Origin: Klebsiella indica
GTDB taxonomy: Bacteria > Pseudomonadota > Gammaproteobacteria > Enterobacterales > Enterobacteriaceae
DNA length: 64,000 bases
NCBI RefSeq assembly: GCF_005860775.1
Contig: NZ_VCHQ01000024.1
Location: 124,001-188,000, forward strand
Direction: 5' to 3'
The notes below the pieces were generated by a model that ran no database searches, was not told the DNA's origin, and worked only from the letters and a program-made list of their open reading frames with translations. A program made the translations under genes and the position numbers. Of the stretch, positions 11,688-22,016 are shown piece after piece (position 1 is the stretch's first letter; the number at the start of each line of letters is the position of its first letter).

Positions 11688-11702
11688 GGTAATTTGTTGA
11701 TA

Positions 11703-11742
11703 AAAGCGCCTCCGGTGGTCGACGCCGGAGGCGCTTTTTTTG
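11703..11742 (+). terminator. carAB terminator
   Basis: A strong stem AGCGCCTCCGG / CCGGAGGCGCT is followed by seven T residues, 16 bases after the carB stop. The following 168 bases to 11910 hold no gene I can see, only a small inverted repeat TGCTCA/TGAGCA near 11838-11857. Confidence 0.92.
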
Positions 11743-11910
11743 TTGCGGCAAGATCCTGCGCATTATCATGAGGCGTAAAGTGTCGCCATACGTTTGGGCA
11801 CCGACAGGCGTGGAACGACCGAAACCTATGCCTGGATGCTCAACTGATAGATGAGCAGGATATCTAAACGCTATCTATGGGCTCGCTGGAATTGCTGCGA
11901 GGCCGATTCA

Positions 11911-12378
11911 TTAAAGCAAGGCGTGGTCTATTTTGACAATAATCTTGCGCAGCGGGGCGCCCGTATCCATGGCGGACATTGGCCGGTGCAGCTCTCCGGG
12001 GAACAGAATCGCCAGTTCCTCGGGGTACAGATGAATCAGCGTTTCGCTGCTGATTTTCTGACAGAACCCAATATCATGCGCCGTATTAAACGGGCCATCT
12101 TCTACGATCTCCAGACCCTGATTACCGGCACCGATAATCTCCTCGCCTTTCAGTACAATATGAATATCTATGTACTGATGATGATATTCGGGGCGCTGTT
12201 CCACCAGCGGTTTCGTCCTGCCTTCAACGACGGTAAAAAACAGATTATCGCCATCAATGGTGTATTTCCCCGGTGGCAGTGTCTGTGGATCCTGCTGCAA
12301 TACCGCCTGTAACGCTTTGCGGATAACCGGTGGGTAAACGTTATTTTTGGCGGCGGCGGTTAAGGTATCAATAATCAT
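11911..12378 (-). CDS. YhcH/YjgK/YiaL family cupin protein
   Basis: The 155-residue protein belongs to the YhcH/YjgK/YiaL (DUF386) family, small cupin-fold proteins found beside sugar-acid catabolic genes; their exact reaction is mostly unproven, with an anomerase or sugar-binding role suggested. The metal-ligand-like segments HHQYIDIHIVLKGEE and LFPGELHRP are present. The start overlaps the stop of the gluconokinase gene (ATGA), so it is the last cistron of a three-gene operon with idnK- and idnO-like genes. I infer a helper role in ketogluconate use. Confidence 0.85.
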   Translation of the reverse strand: MIIDTLTAAAKNNVYPPVIRKALQAVLQQDPQTLPPGKYTIDGDNLFFTVVEGRTKPLVEQRPEYHHQYIDIHIVLKGEEIIGAGNQGLEIVEDGPFNTAHDIGFCQKISSETLIHLYPEELAILFPGELHRPMSAMDTGAPLRKIIVKIDHALL

Positions 12379-12905
12379 GCCGGGATCCCCTGTCGTTGAT
12401 GATGGTTGAGTAGCGTGATGGAATGCGCCACGATGTCCGGGACATCGGGCGTGATATCGACGGCTAAAACATCGCTTTCGCTGGCGTCCGGCGTCTCCAG
12501 GGTGGCGAACTGGCTGCGCAACAAGGCCTCTGGCATAAAGTGGCCCTTACGCGTCTGCATACGCTGCAAAATGCAGTCATAGTCGCCGGTCAGCCACAGG
12601 AAGCGCAAATGGGGGTTGCCCTCGCGCAGCTGGTTGCGGTAGCGCTTTTTCAGCGCTGAGCACACCAGTACGCCGGACTCGTTCTTCTGTCCAAGGCTGA
12701 AAATCACATCGCCGATGCGCTCCAGCCACGGCTGGCGATCGTCATCATCAAGCGGCTGGCTGGCGGCCATTTTGACGATATTTTTCCGCGGATGCAGATC
12801 GTCACCATCGATAAATTTTGCGCCAAGCGCCTGGGCTAAGGCCTGACCGACGGTGGTTTTGCCGGTCCCGGAGACGCCCATTAAAATAATGCATTGCCCT
12901 GCCAT
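12375..12905 (-). CDS. idnK: Gluconokinase (GntK/IdnK family)
   Basis: The 176-residue cytosolic kinase phosphorylates gluconate to 6-phosphogluconate for the Entner-Doudoroff or pentose phosphate route. The P-loop GVSGTGKT spans residues 10-17, with the DGDDLHP substrate motif near 33 and CSALKKRYR near 83. It lies between the SDR gene and the YhcH-family gene. The symbol is by context: sequence alone does not separate GntK from IdnK, but the neighbour is clearly IdnO-like. Confidence 0.88.
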   Translation of the reverse strand: MAGQCIILMGVSGTGKTTVGQALAQALGAKFIDGDDLHPRKNIVKMAASQPLDDDDRQPWLERIGDVIFSLGQKNESGVLVCSALKKRYRNQLREGNPHLRFLWLTGDYDCILQRMQTRKGHFMPEALLRSQFATLETPDASESDVLAVDITPDVPDIVAHSITLLNHHQRQGIPA

Positions 12906-12923
12906 AGTGAGTGAACTCCTTGT

Positions 12924-13688
12924 TCAGACGGCGACAAGCATGCCGCCATCGACGAACAGCAGGTGACCGTTAACGAAATCCGAGGCTTTGGATGATAAGA
13001 ATACCGCTGCGCCAACCAGCTCCTGCGGGTCACCCCAGCGGGCGGCGGGGGTACGTTTGCATAGCCAGTCGGTGAAGGCTTGATCGTCAACCAGCGCCTT
13101 TGTCATCGCCGTTTTAAAGTAACCCGGCGCGATACCGTTGACCTGGATGTTGTAGCGCGCCAGCTCGACGCACATCCCGCGGGTTAACATCTTCACCGCG
13201 CCTTTCGCCGCAGCATATGGGGTGATCGTGTCGCGTCCCAGTTCGCTCTGCATCGAACAGATATTGACGATTTTTCCCTGCTGGCGGCTAATCATGCGTT
13301 TAGCAACGGCCTGGGAAACGAGAAATACGGCGGTTTGGTTTACCGAAATAACGTCATTCCATTCCTGTACCGGAAACTCGGTAAACGGATGACGGCGCTG
13401 AATTCCGGCATTATTAAATAAGACATCAATTGCGCCGGTTTCATTTTCAATTTGATTAATCGCGTTTTCTACGGAATCGGCATCGGTAACATTAAATACC
13501 GCAGCATGCGCGGTAGCACCTTCATCGCGTAATTTCATTACCGCATCATCAGCGCGCGATGCTGAAATATCGTTAATAATAATTTCCGCACCATATTGCG
13601 CAAGGCCCTGCGCCATGACAAAGCCAATCCCTTGTCCTGCGCCAGTAATTAAAATACGTTTGCCTTGTAAGCTGAAAAGATCTTTCAT
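12924..13688 (-). CDS. idnO: Gluconate 5-dehydrogenase (5-ketogluconate reductase), SDR family
   Basis: The 254-residue short-chain dehydrogenase closely resembles E. coli IdnO, which reversibly reduces 5-keto-D-gluconate to gluconate with NADPH. The cofactor motif TGAGQGIG lies at residues 15-22, NNAG at 92-95, and the catalytic Ser145, Tyr158 and Lys162 are in place. The C-terminus GHLLFVDGGMLVAV is typical. It heads the leftward operon, divergent from the IdnR-like gene, so both are probably controlled from the shared 288-base region. Confidence 0.92.
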   Translation of the reverse strand: MKDLFSLQGKRILITGAGQGIGFVMAQGLAQYGAEIIINDISASRADDAVMKLRDEGATAHAAVFNVTDADSVENAINQIENETGAIDVLFNNAGIQRRHPFTEFPVQEWNDVISVNQTAVFLVSQAVAKRMISRQQGKIVNICSMQSELGRDTITPYAAAKGAVKMLTRGMCVELARYNIQVNGIAPGYFKTAMTKALVDDQAFTDWLCKRTPAARWGDPQELVGAAVFLSSKASDFVNGHLLFVDGGMLVAV

Positions 13689-13976
13689 CTTGATGTCCTG
13701 ATTAACGGCTGAATATAAATGATGTTGCGCCCGGTAATTCTGATTTGATAAAAAACGTAACCGGAATAACCTGTGCTCTATCTCACGGATTTTTGTTGGG
13801 TAAAACTGTGATAAAGATCACTCAAAACGGTGTTACCAAAAGGGGTTACGCTAAACGTGAAGCGGGATGGAAATTACCGTAGCTCAGCAGGTTAACACGG
13901 GAGCCGTAAGATTCTCTTTTTAACCTGTGACAGGCATAATGGCCTGATGCAGTGGATGTATTTGACGGGTCGATAA
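13689..13976. promoter_or_regulatory. Divergent idnO / idnR-like control region
   Basis: A near-consensus CRP site (TGTGATAAAGATCACT) lies at 13807-13822. Just beside it, 13831-13849 reads GTTACC-N5-GGGTTAC, a palindrome like the GntR/IdnR operators of E. coli gluconate genes. This suggests catabolite control and repression or activation by the adjacent LacI-family protein. Confidence 0.75.
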
Positions 13977-14969
13977 ATGAAAGTACAACGCATTACGCTC
14001 AATGATATTGCAGCGCTGGCAGGCGTAACCAAGATGACCGTCAGCCGCTATTTACGTACGCCGGACAAGGTCAAGCCGGAAACGGCAGAGCGTATCGCCA
14101 GCGTTATTGCCGAAATCGGCTACGAACCGGACCCTGATAATCCGGCGATGATTAGCGTTGCCGTTCCGCGTATTGGCGTGCTTATTCCCTCCTTTCATAA
14201 TCAAATTTTTGCCGATCTGCTGGCCGGGATTGAGTCGGTCACCGCTACCCACGGTTATCAGACGCTGGTGGTGAATTACGACTATGACCGTCAGCGTGAA
14301 GAGGAGCAGATTGCCGCTGTGTTAGCCTTTAACGTCAAAGGCCTGCTGCTAACCGAGTCGGTCCATACGTTGCGGGCGGATAAATACCTCAATGCGGCAA
14401 AGATTCCCGTGGCCGAGGTGATGGGGCTGACGGATAACGTCGGGCGCATTAATGTCGGCTTTGATAACTTCAACGCCGGATTCGATATGACCAATATGCT
14501 GCTGGCGAGCGGTAAGCGGCGGGTAATCTATTTTGGTTCGATGTCCGACGTGCGAGATGAGCAGCGCTATGCCGGTTACTGTCAGGCGATGACCAATGCT
14601 GGATTGCCGCAGGGACGTATCGCGCCGAACAAAGTGTCGTCGGTGTCGATAGGAACCGGGATGATGACCCTCGCTCGTCAGATGTACGCAGATATGGATG
14701 CGATTCTTTGTACCAATGACGATCTTGCCGTTGGCGTGTTACAGGAGTGCCTGGCTTCCGGTATCAATGTGCCGCAGGAACTGGCGATTGCCGGTTTTCA
14801 TGGTCTGGAGATCGGGCAGATCGTCTCCCCGCGTCTTGCCAGCGTACTGACGCCACGCTTTGAAATGGGTAAAGTCGCAACGGAAATTTTAATTAAGAAA
14901 ATCAAAGGACTGCCCACGATTGAGAAAGTCGATCTGCATTATCGCTTGTCGATGGGGGAAACGATTTAA
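13977..14969 (+). CDS. LacI-family regulator, IdnR/GntR-like
   Basis: The 330-residue protein has an N-terminal LacI helix-turn-helix (ITLNDIAALAGVTKMTVSRYL, residues 6-26, with hinge to about 60) and a periplasmic-binding-like effector domain. It resembles IdnR, the regulator of idonate/ketogluconate genes, over its full length, including LIPSFHNQIFADLLAGIESV and CTNDDLAVG. Its position between idnO and the dehydrogenase/MFS pair points to control of both flanking operons, with gluconate or a ketogluconate as likely effector (inference). Confidence 0.88.
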   Translation: MKVQRITLNDIAALAGVTKMTVSRYLRTPDKVKPETAERIASVIAEIGYEPDPDNPAMISVAVPRIGVLIPSFHNQIFADLLAGIESVTATHGYQTLVVNYDYDRQREEEQIAAVLAFNVKGLLLTESVHTLRADKYLNAAKIPVAEVMGLTDNVGRINVGFDNFNAGFDMTNMLLASGKRRVIYFGSMSDVRDEQRYAGYCQAMTNAGLPQGRIAPNKVSSVSIGTGMMTLARQMYADMDAILCTNDDLAVGVLQECLASGINVPQELAIAGFHGLEIGQIVSPRLASVLTPRFEMGKVATEILIKKIKGLPTIEKVDLHYRLSMGETI

Positions 14970-15179
14970 CTCTGCCTGACCGTTAATGGCGCGGTGTTAG
15001 CGGAACGTTAACGTATTTTCCGCTGTCATGCCGCTGCAGGCCGGTTTTGTCTTAGCGATCACGGAGCGCGTAACAGCTATTTTTAACACGATTCAGCGTG
15101 ATGCAGATCGCAAAAAACCACATAGAAAATCCGTTTGATAGTGACTACCGTCGTACTGAAATATCAAACAGGTGATCTG

Positions 15180-16130
15180 ATGAATAATGCTATTACCCGC
15201 GCCGTCCTTTTAGTGGCCCCCGTTATCGATACCCTACAGGCGCAGCTGGCCGCCGAGTTTCCATTGTATCGCCTGTATGAGCAGGACGATCCGATCGCTT
15301 TTCTGCGCGAACAGGGGGAGAACATTGCGGTCGTGGTCACCCGGGGTGATGTTGGCGTTCAGAACAGCGTTCTGGAGCTGCTGCCGCACGTTGGGTTGAT
15401 TGCTATCTTCGGCGTGGGTACCGATGCCGTCGATTTGGAGTTCACCCGCACCCGGCAGATCGCCGTCTCTATTACTTCTGGCGTGTTGACCAACGATGTC
15501 GCCGACCTGGCGATGGGGCTTCTGCTGGCCGGTTCGCGTCAGTTGTGTCAGGGCGATCGTTTCGTGCGGGAAGGGCGCTGGCTGACCGGCGGGCTGCCGC
15601 TGGCGACTCAGGTGAGCGGCAAACGCATCGGCCTGCTGGGGATGGGCAATATCGGCCAGGCTATCGCTCGCCGCGCCCGCGGATTCGATATGGAGGTGCT
15701 TTATACGGATCGCAAAAAAGTGAAAGGACTCAGTTATCAGTGGTGCGCGGACCTGCACACGCTGGCCCATGAAAGCGACTTCCTGGTGATTGCCGCCTCG
15801 GGAGGCGAAGCTAATCGCGGGCTGATTGACGCTTCCGTGTTTAACGTCATGCCGAAACATGCCTGGCTGATTAATATTGCCCGCGGCTCGCTGGTGGACG
15901 AGAAAGCACTGATCCAGGCGTTACAAAACGGTGTTATCGCCGGAGCCGGTCTTGACGTCTTCGAAGATGAGCCAAATGTACCGGCAGAGCTGATTGCGCT
16001 CAATAATGTAGTACTACAGCCGCATGTTGCCAGCGCCACTCATGAGACGCGGCAGAAAATGAGCGATGTGGTTTATGCCAATGTGGCGGCTTATTTCGCC
16101 GGTACGGTATTGCCGAACGCAATTAATTAA
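15180..16130 (+). CDS. D-isomer 2-hydroxyacid dehydrogenase, likely 2-ketogluconate or hydroxypyruvate reductase
   Basis: The 316-residue NAD(P)-dependent enzyme has the Rossmann motif GMGNIG at residues 154-159 and the catalytic Arg235 (NIARGSLVD), Glu264 and His282 (PHVAS). The family includes glyoxylate/hydroxypyruvate and 2-ketogluconate reductases. ATG 15180 follows AGGTGATCTG and gives the natural N-terminus; an in-frame extension to 15135 has no SD. Next to a KguT-like carrier and gluconate genes, 2-ketogluconate to gluconate is the likeliest reaction, but the sequence alone does not fix the substrate. Confidence 0.85.
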   Translation: MNNAITRAVLLVAPVIDTLQAQLAAEFPLYRLYEQDDPIAFLREQGENIAVVVTRGDVGVQNSVLELLPHVGLIAIFGVGTDAVDLEFTRTRQIAVSITSGVLTNDVADLAMGLLLAGSRQLCQGDRFVREGRWLTGGLPLATQVSGKRIGLLGMGNIGQAIARRARGFDMEVLYTDRKKVKGLSYQWCADLHTLAHESDFLVIAASGGEANRGLIDASVFNVMPKHAWLINIARGSLVDEKALIQALQNGVIAGAGLDVFEDEPNVPAELIALNNVVLQPHVASATHETRQKMSDVVYANVAAYFAGTVLPNAIN

Positions 16131-16202
16131 TTCTCACGTTTATTTCTCTGTTCCTACGCTCACTTTATTACAATGATAACCTCTGCATAGAGAGTGCGAT
16201 AT

Positions 16203-17507
16203 ATGAACGATAAAATTCCCAGCACCCGCTGGCTGCGTATTATTACGCCGGTATTGATTGCTTGTATTATTTCGTTTATGGACCGGGTTAATATTAGTTT
16301 TGCGCTGCCCGGCGGAATGGAAACGGATTTAGGTATTACCAGTCAGATGGCTGGTGTCGCCAGCGGAATATTTTTTATTGGTTATTTATTTCTGCAAATA
16401 CCCGGCGGCAGAATTGCGGTAAACGGCAGTGGCAAGACGTTTATTGCCTGGTCACTGATCGCCTGGGCGGTTGTGTCTATCGCCACCGGTTTTGTGACTC
16501 ATGAATATCAATTGCTGGTGTTACGTTTTATTCTCGGGGTCTCTGAAGGTGGCATGCTGCCGGTGGTGCTGACGATGATCAGCAACTGGTTTCCGGAAAA
16601 AGAGCTTGGTCGGGCGAATGCTTTTGTGATGATGTTTGCCCCACTGGGCGGCATGCTGACCGCGCCAGTGTCGGGCGCCATTATTGCGGCGCTGGACTGG
16701 CGCTGGCTGTTTATCATCGAAGGGCTGCTGTCGGTAGTCGTGCTGGCGGTATGGTGGTTTATGATTAGCGACCGCCCGGAAGAAGCCCGCTGGTTGCCGG
16801 AAAGCGAGCGTCAATATCTTGTCACTACGCTTGCGGCTGAACGAGCGGTAAAACTGGCCGAAGCGCCAGTGAGCAATGCGCCGGTGAAAGACGTGTTCCG
16901 TAACCCTGGCCTGATGAAGCTGGTGATCCTCAACTTCTTTTACCAGACCGGTGATTATGGTTACACGCTATGGCTGCCGACGATCCTTAAAGGACTGACC
17001 GGCGGTAGTATGGCTAGCGTCGGATTCCTCGCCATACTGCCGTTCATCGCGACCCTGGCCGGGATCTACGCGATCTCGCTATTCAGCGATCGCAGTGGTA
17101 AACGTCGTCTGTGGGTTCGTTTCTCGCTCTACTGCTTCGCGGCGGCGCTGGTGGCCTCAGTCGTGCTGCGCGAGCATGTGGTGGCGGCTTATATTGCGCT
17201 GGTGGTCTGTGGTTTCTTCCTGAAGTCGGCAACCAGCCCATTCTGGTCGATGCCCGGACGTATCGCCTCGCCGGAAGTGGCCGGGAGCGCTCGTGGTGTG
17301 ATTAATGGTCTGGGTAACCTTGGCGGTTTTTGCGGTCCATATCTGGTCGGCGTGATGATTTATCTTTATGGTCAGAACGTCGCGGTCTGTGCGTTGGCCG
17401 GGTCGTTGATCATTGCCGGAACCATCACTTTCTTGTTGCCGAAGAAGTGCGACCTTGATACCTCCGAGTCGGATATCGCGGTCAATAAACAGCCGCGGAA
17501 TGCGTAA
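16203..17507 (+). CDS. MFS carrier, anion:cation symporter family (ketogluconate/sugar-acid type)
   Basis: The 434-residue protein has about 12 hydrophobic segments and family hallmarks: FMDRVNISFA near residue 27, GYLFLQIPGG in segment 2, RFILGVSEGGMLPVV in segment 4 and a central hydrophilic loop around 190-230. Relatives transport hexuronates, galactonate, 2-ketogluconate or tartrate. It follows the dehydrogenase by 72 bases. Together they suggest uptake and reduction of a ketogluconate. The ATG at 16203 is preferred over an upstream GTG at 16194. Confidence 0.85.
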   Translation: MNDKIPSTRWLRIITPVLIACIISFMDRVNISFALPGGMETDLGITSQMAGVASGIFFIGYLFLQIPGGRIAVNGSGKTFIAWSLIAWAVVSIATGFVTHEYQLLVLRFILGVSEGGMLPVVLTMISNWFPEKELGRANAFVMMFAPLGGMLTAPVSGAIIAALDWRWLFIIEGLLSVVVLAVWWFMISDRPEEARWLPESERQYLVTTLAAERAVKLAEAPVSNAPVKDVFRNPGLMKLVILNFFYQTGDYGYTLWLPTILKGLTGGSMASVGFLAILPFIATLAGIYAISLFSDRSGKRRLWVRFSLYCFAAALVASVVLREHVVAAYIALVVCGFFLKSATSPFWSMPGRIASPEVAGSARGVINGLGNLGGFCGPYLVGVMIYLYGQNVAVCALAGSLIIAGTITFLLPKKCDLDTSESDIAVNKQPRNA

Positions 17508-17602
17508 AATAACGCGGTATAGATCGCACTTATCGTTGTAAGCGTTTTGATTAACTGTCTACACTCTTGCTGATTACTACAGGAGCGAATGCAGGCTAAT
17601 CA

Positions 17603-18136
17603 ATGATTCTTATAATTTATGCGCACCCTTATCCGCAGCACTCGCATGCGAATAAACGGATGCTTGAGCAGGCAGGGAGGCTTGACGGCGTAGAGATACG
17701 TTCTCTCTATCAACTTTACCCTGATTTTAATATCGACGTCGCCGCCGAACAGGCGGCGCTGGTTCGCGCCGATCTGGTTATCTGGCAGCATCCGATGCAG
17801 TGGTACAGCGTGCCGCCGTTGCTGAAACTGTGGATGGATAAAGTCCTGTCGCACGGCTGGGCATATGGTCACAACGGCAGCGCGCTGCGCGGTAAATCGC
17901 TGATGTGGGCGGTGACGACCGGCGGCGGTGAAAGCCACTTTGATACTGGCGCTTTTCCCGGTTTTGATGTTCTGGCCCAGCCGCTACAGGCGACCAGTCT
18001 GTACTGTGGCATGAAGTGGTTACCACCGTTCGCCATTCATTGCACGTTCGTCTGTGATGATGAAACCCTCCAGGCGCAGGCGCGCCATTATCGGCAACGT
18101 TTAATAGAATGGCAGGAGGCACATCAGAATGGATAG
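17603..18136 (+). CDS. kefF: KefC ancillary NAD(P)H oxidoreductase KefF
   Basis: The 177-residue FMN-binding quinone reductase-like protein is the cytosolic partner required for full activity of the KefC potassium efflux system. Motifs include [13 protein letters not shown] near residue 6, the flavodoxin-like fold segment [17 protein letters not shown] near 60, and TTGGGESHF near 107. It overlaps the start of kefC by 8 bases, indicating coupling. Length is close to E. coli KefF (176). Confidence 0.96.
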   Translation: MILIIYAHPYPQHSHANKRMLEQAGRLDGVEIRSLYQLYPDFNIDVAAEQAALVRADLVIWQHPMQWYSVPPLLKLWMDKVLSHGWAYGHNGSALRGKSLMWAVTTGGGESHFDTGAFPGFDVLAQPLQATSLYCGMKWLPPFAIHCTFVCDDETLQAQARHYRQRLIEWQEAHQNG

Positions 18137-19994
18137 CCACACGCTTATACAGGCGCTGATCTATTTAGGTTCTGCCGCGCTGATTGTCCCGATTGCCGTG
18201 CGCTGTGGGCTGGGATCGGTGCTCGGCTATTTAATCGCCGGGTGTATTATCGGCCCGTGGGGGCTGCGGCTGGTCACGGATGCTGAGTCAATTCTGCACT
18301 TTGCTGAAATCGGCGTGGTGCTGATGCTGTTTGTCATTGGCCTGGAACTGGATCCTCAGCGCCTGTGGAAGCTGCGCGCTTCGGTGTTCGGCGGTGGGGC
18401 GTTGCAGATGGTGGTCTGCGGCACGCTGATTGGGCTGTTCTGTATGTCGCTTGGCCTGCGCTGGCAGGTGGCGGAGCTGATAGGTATGACTCTGGCGCTC
18501 TCCTCAACGGCGATTGCGATGCAGGTGATGAACGAGCGTAACCTGATGGTGACGCAACTGGGCCGTAGCGCTTTTGCGGTGCTGCTATTCCAGGATATTG
18601 CCGCTATTCCGCTGGTGGCGATGATCCCGCTGCTGGCGGCGAGCGGCGGCTCGACGACGCTGGGCGCGTTTGCCCTGTCGGCGCTGAAGGTCGTGGGGGC
18701 GCTGGCGCTGGTGGTGGTGCTCGGGCGCTACCTTACCCGACCGATGCTGCGCTTTGCCGCACGTTCCGGCCTGCGAGAAGTGTTCAGCGCCGTGGCCTTG
18801 TTTCTCGTATTTGGTTTCGGATTGCTGCTCGAAGAGGTTGGCCTGTCGATGGCGATGGGCGCGTTCCTTGCCGGGGTGCTGCTGGCGAGCTCGGAGTATC
18901 GTCACGCGCTGGAAAGCGATATCGAACCGTTTAAGGGCCTTTTGATGGGGCTCTTTTTTATCGGTGTCGGCATGTCTGTCGATTTTGGTACCCTGGCGAC
19001 CCATCCGCTGCGCATTCTGATTTTACTGGTGGGTTTTCTGGTGATTAAATCCCTGATGCTGTGGCTGATTGCCAAACCGCTGAGCGTACCGCGCGCCCAG
19101 CGCCGCTGGTTTGCGGTACTGCTGGGACAGGGGAGTGAGTTTGCCTTTGTCGTGTTCAGCGCAGCGCAGATGGCCGATGTGCTGGACAGCGAATGGGCGA
19201 AGGCGTTAACGCTGGCCGTCGCACTGTCGATGGCGGCAACGCCGATTCTGCTGGTACTGCTGACGCGTCAGGAAAAATCTACGGGGGGCCAGCAGCGCGA
19301 AGCTGATGAAATTGATGAAGAGCAGCCGCGGGTGATTATCGCCGGATTTGGTCGTTATGGGCAGATCGTCGGTCGTGTGCTGCTCTCCAGCGGCGTAAAG
19401 ATGGTTATCCTCGATCATGATCCTGACCATATCGATACCTTGCGCAAATTTGATATGAAAGTGTTTTACGGCGATGCCACGCGCGCTGATCTGCTGGAAT
19501 CCGCCGGGGCGGAGAATGCGGAAGTGTTGATTAACGCTATCGATGATCCGCAGACCAGCCTGCAACTGGTGGAACTGGCAAAAGAGCACTTTCCGCATCT
19601 GCACATTATTTCCCGTGCCCGTGATGTTAACCATTACATCAAGTTGCGTCAGGCCGGGATAGAAGCACCGGAACGTGAAACCTTTGAAGCGGCGCTGAGA
19701 TCCGGGCGCATGACCCTGGAGGCTCTGGGGCTGGGGGCATACGAGGCCAGGGAGCGCGCCGATCTGTTCCGCCGTTTTAATCTGCAAATGGTTGAGGAGA
19801 TGGTGGTCATGGCGGAAAACGATTCGGCTTCCCGGGTGGCGGTGTTCAAGCGTACCAGCGAGATGCTGGCCGATATCATCAACGAAGATCGCAACCATTT
19901 GTCGCTGGTTCAGCGTCATGGCTGGCAGGGGACGGAAGAAGGAATACATACTGGCGATATTGCTGATGAGCCGCAGAATAAGCCGGTGTCATGA
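18129..19994 (+). CDS. kefC: Glutathione-regulated potassium efflux antiporter KefC
   Basis: The 621-residue inner membrane protein is held closed by glutathione and opened by electrophile adducts, acidifying the cytoplasm for protection. The N-terminal ~380 residues form a CPA2 antiporter domain with about 12 membrane segments ([23 protein letters not shown]). A C-terminal KTN/TrkA-N domain follows ([14 protein letters not shown] near 400), with the regulatory loop [12 protein letters not shown]. Intact. After the stop, 20052-20096 can fold as a GCTGGC/GCCAGC hairpin that may end the transcript. Confidence 0.97.
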   Translation: MDSHTLIQALIYLGSAALIVPIAVRCGLGSVLGYLIAGCIIGPWGLRLVTDAESILHFAEIGVVLMLFVIGLELDPQRLWKLRASVFGGGALQMVVCGTLIGLFCMSLGLRWQVAELIGMTLALSSTAIAMQVMNERNLMVTQLGRSAFAVLLFQDIAAIPLVAMIPLLAASGGSTTLGAFALSALKVVGALALVVVLGRYLTRPMLRFAARSGLREVFSAVALFLVFGFGLLLEEVGLSMAMGAFLAGVLLASSEYRHALESDIEPFKGLLMGLFFIGVGMSVDFGTLATHPLRILILLVGFLVIKSLMLWLIAKPLSVPRAQRRWFAVLLGQGSEFAFVVFSAAQMADVLDSEWAKALTLAVALSMAATPILLVLLTRQEKSTGGQQREADEIDEEQPRVIIAGFGRYGQIVGRVLLSSGVKMVILDHDPDHIDTLRKFDMKVFYGDATRADLLESAGAENAEVLINAIDDPQTSLQLVELAKEHFPHLHIISRARDVNHYIKLRQAGIEAPERETFEAALRSGRMTLEALGLGAYEARERADLFRRFNLQMVEEMVVMAENDSASRVAVFKRTSEMLADIINEDRNHLSLVQRHGWQGTEEGIHTGDIADEPQNKPVS

Positions 19995-20188
19995 AATGAA
20001 TTCAGGGTGTCACGTGAGTTTTACAAGTAATATTTTGTTTTCCATTTAAATCCGCTGCTGGCGGCTCACCAGGCTTACGTGGGCTTGCCAGCAAATCTAA
20101 AAATTTCCTTATTCTTTACTCTCTGTCCAGTCGACGAAGTATTACGCTTTCCGTATAGTGGCGGCAATTTTTTGTATTCGGGAATTAA

Positions 20189-20671
<483 letters not shown>

Positions 20672-20733
20672 TCGGTCGTGGTCATGCAGATTTGTCGGCC
20701 TGATAAGCAGCTATCTCAGATAATGATGTGGCG

Positions 20734-20776
20734 TGAATGCCGGATAGCGGCGTAAACGCCTTATCCAGCCGACAAC
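20734..20776. repeat. REP palindrome between folA and apaH
   Basis: GCCGGATAGCGGCGTAAACGCC followed by TTATCCAGCC is a classic REP/PU unit, an imperfect palindrome, in the gap between the convergent folA and apaH. It may protect the 3' ends of both transcripts. Confidence 0.9.
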
Positions 20777-20783
20777 ATAAGAC

Positions 20784-21632
20784 TCAGGCGTTTACCGCTT
20801 CGCCTTTGCCTGAATCAAGATGACGGTTCGACGGCTGCACAAAGTAGCGTTTATCTTCCCAGCGCAGGCAGGTGAGATCCCCGCCCCAGCAGCAGCCGGT
20901 ATCCAGCGCATAGATCCCTTCCGGCGTGCCTTTTCCTTCCAGCGAAGCCCAATGACCGAAAGCAATGCTGTATTCGCTGGCCACCGGGCCAGGAATGGCA
21001 AACCACGGTTTTAGCGGCGCGGGGGCGTTTTCCGGCGCCTCTTTGGCGTACATATCCAGTTGCCCGTTCGGAAAACAGTAGCGCATGCGGGTAAAGGCGT
21101 TGGAAATAAAGCGCAGGCGCGCCAGGCCGCTGAGTTCATTGCTCCAGTTATTTGGCATATCGCCGTACATGGCGTCGAGGAAGAACGGGTAGGAGTCGCT
21201 GGACAGCACCGCTTCCACATCGCGAGCGCACTGTCTGGCGGTGGCCAGATCCCATTGCGGGGTAATCCCGGCATGGGTCATCACCAGCTTTTTCTCTTCA
21301 TCGATTTGCATCATCGGCTGGCGACGCAGCCAGTTGAGCAACTCATCGGCATCAGGCGCTTCAAGCAGTGCTTTTAGCCGATCCTTCGGCTTATTGCGGC
21401 TGATACCGGCGAAAACCGCCAGCAGATGAAGATCGTGATTACCCAGGACGATGCGTACGCTATCGCCAAGCTGTTTCACGAAACGCAGCACTTCGAGAGA
21501 ACCGGGACCGCGCGCGACCAGATCGCCGGTGAGCCACAGGGTATCAACCTCAGGATTAAACTCCACCTGCTCTAATAATGCGATCAATTCATCGTAACAA
21601 CCGTGAACGTCGCCAATAAGGTATGTAGACAT
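20784..21632 (-). CDS. apaH: Diadenosine tetraphosphatase ApaH
   Basis: The 282-residue protein cleaves Ap4A symmetrically to two ADP and removes Np4-type RNA caps. The metallophosphatase motifs are clear: [10 protein letters not shown] (residue 8), [10 protein letters not shown] (residue 35), GNHDLH (residue 63). The start ATG at 21632 gives [11 protein letters not shown]; a longer frame to 21683 runs into apaG and is not used. It is last in the surA-pdxA-rsmA-apaG-apaH transcription unit, 4 bases after apaG. Confidence 0.97.
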   Translation of the reverse strand: MSTYLIGDVHGCYDELIALLEQVEFNPEVDTLWLTGDLVARGPGSLEVLRFVKQLGDSVRIVLGNHDLHLLAVFAGISRNKPKDRLKALLEAPDADELLNWLRRQPMMQIDEEKKLVMTHAGITPQWDLATARQCARDVEAVLSSDSYPFFLDAMYGDMPNNWSNELSGLARLRFISNAFTRMRYCFPNGQLDMYAKEAPENAPAPLKPWFAIPGPVASEYSIAFGHWASLEGKGTPEGIYALDTGCCWGGDLTCLRWEDKRYFVQPSNRHLDSGKGEAVNA

Positions 21633-21636
21633 TGTT

Positions 21637-22014
21637 TTAATGGATGAGCGTTGGTACTGCGAGACGGAAAACAGGGATTTCAATGGCGAACGGCGTACCG
21701 TTCACATCGATCATTTCATAATGACCCTGCATGGTGCCCAGCGGCGTTTCGATAACCGCGCCGCTGGTGTATTGAAATTCGCCGCCAGCGGGAATATATG
21801 GCTGTTCGCCGACAACCCCTTCCCCCTGAACTTCGGTCTCACGACCATGACCGTTGGTGATAAGCCAGTAGCGGCCAAGAAGCTGAACCTGAGTCCGCCC
21901 CAGATTGCGAATGGTGACGGTATAAGCGAAGACGTAGCGCTCTTCTTCCGGGGAAGATTGCGATTCGATATAGACGCTTTGCACCTGCACACACATTCGG
22001 GGCGAATTAATCAT
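21637..22014 (-). CDS. apaG: ApaG (CorD) protein
   Basis: The 125-residue protein has a fibronectin-III-like fold (ApaG domain). The conserved cores are [19 protein letters not shown] near residue 35 and [20 protein letters not shown] near residue 64. Its cellular role is not well defined; older work linked it to magnesium/cobalt phenotypes. It sits 2 bases after rsmA and 4 before apaH in the conserved operon. Confidence 0.95.
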   Translation of the reverse strand: MINSPRMCVQVQSVYIESQSSPEEERYVFAYTVTIRNLGRTQVQLLGRYWLITNGHGRETEVQGEGVVGEQPYIPAGGEFQYTSGAVIETPLGTMQGHYEMIDVNGTPFAIEIPVFRLAVPTLIH

Positions 22015-22016
22015 GG

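Noticed and set aside
15061-15110. Possible CRP site near CGTGATGCAGATCGCA upstream of the dehydrogenase
   Set aside because: Only one half-site is good; too weak to list as a feature.
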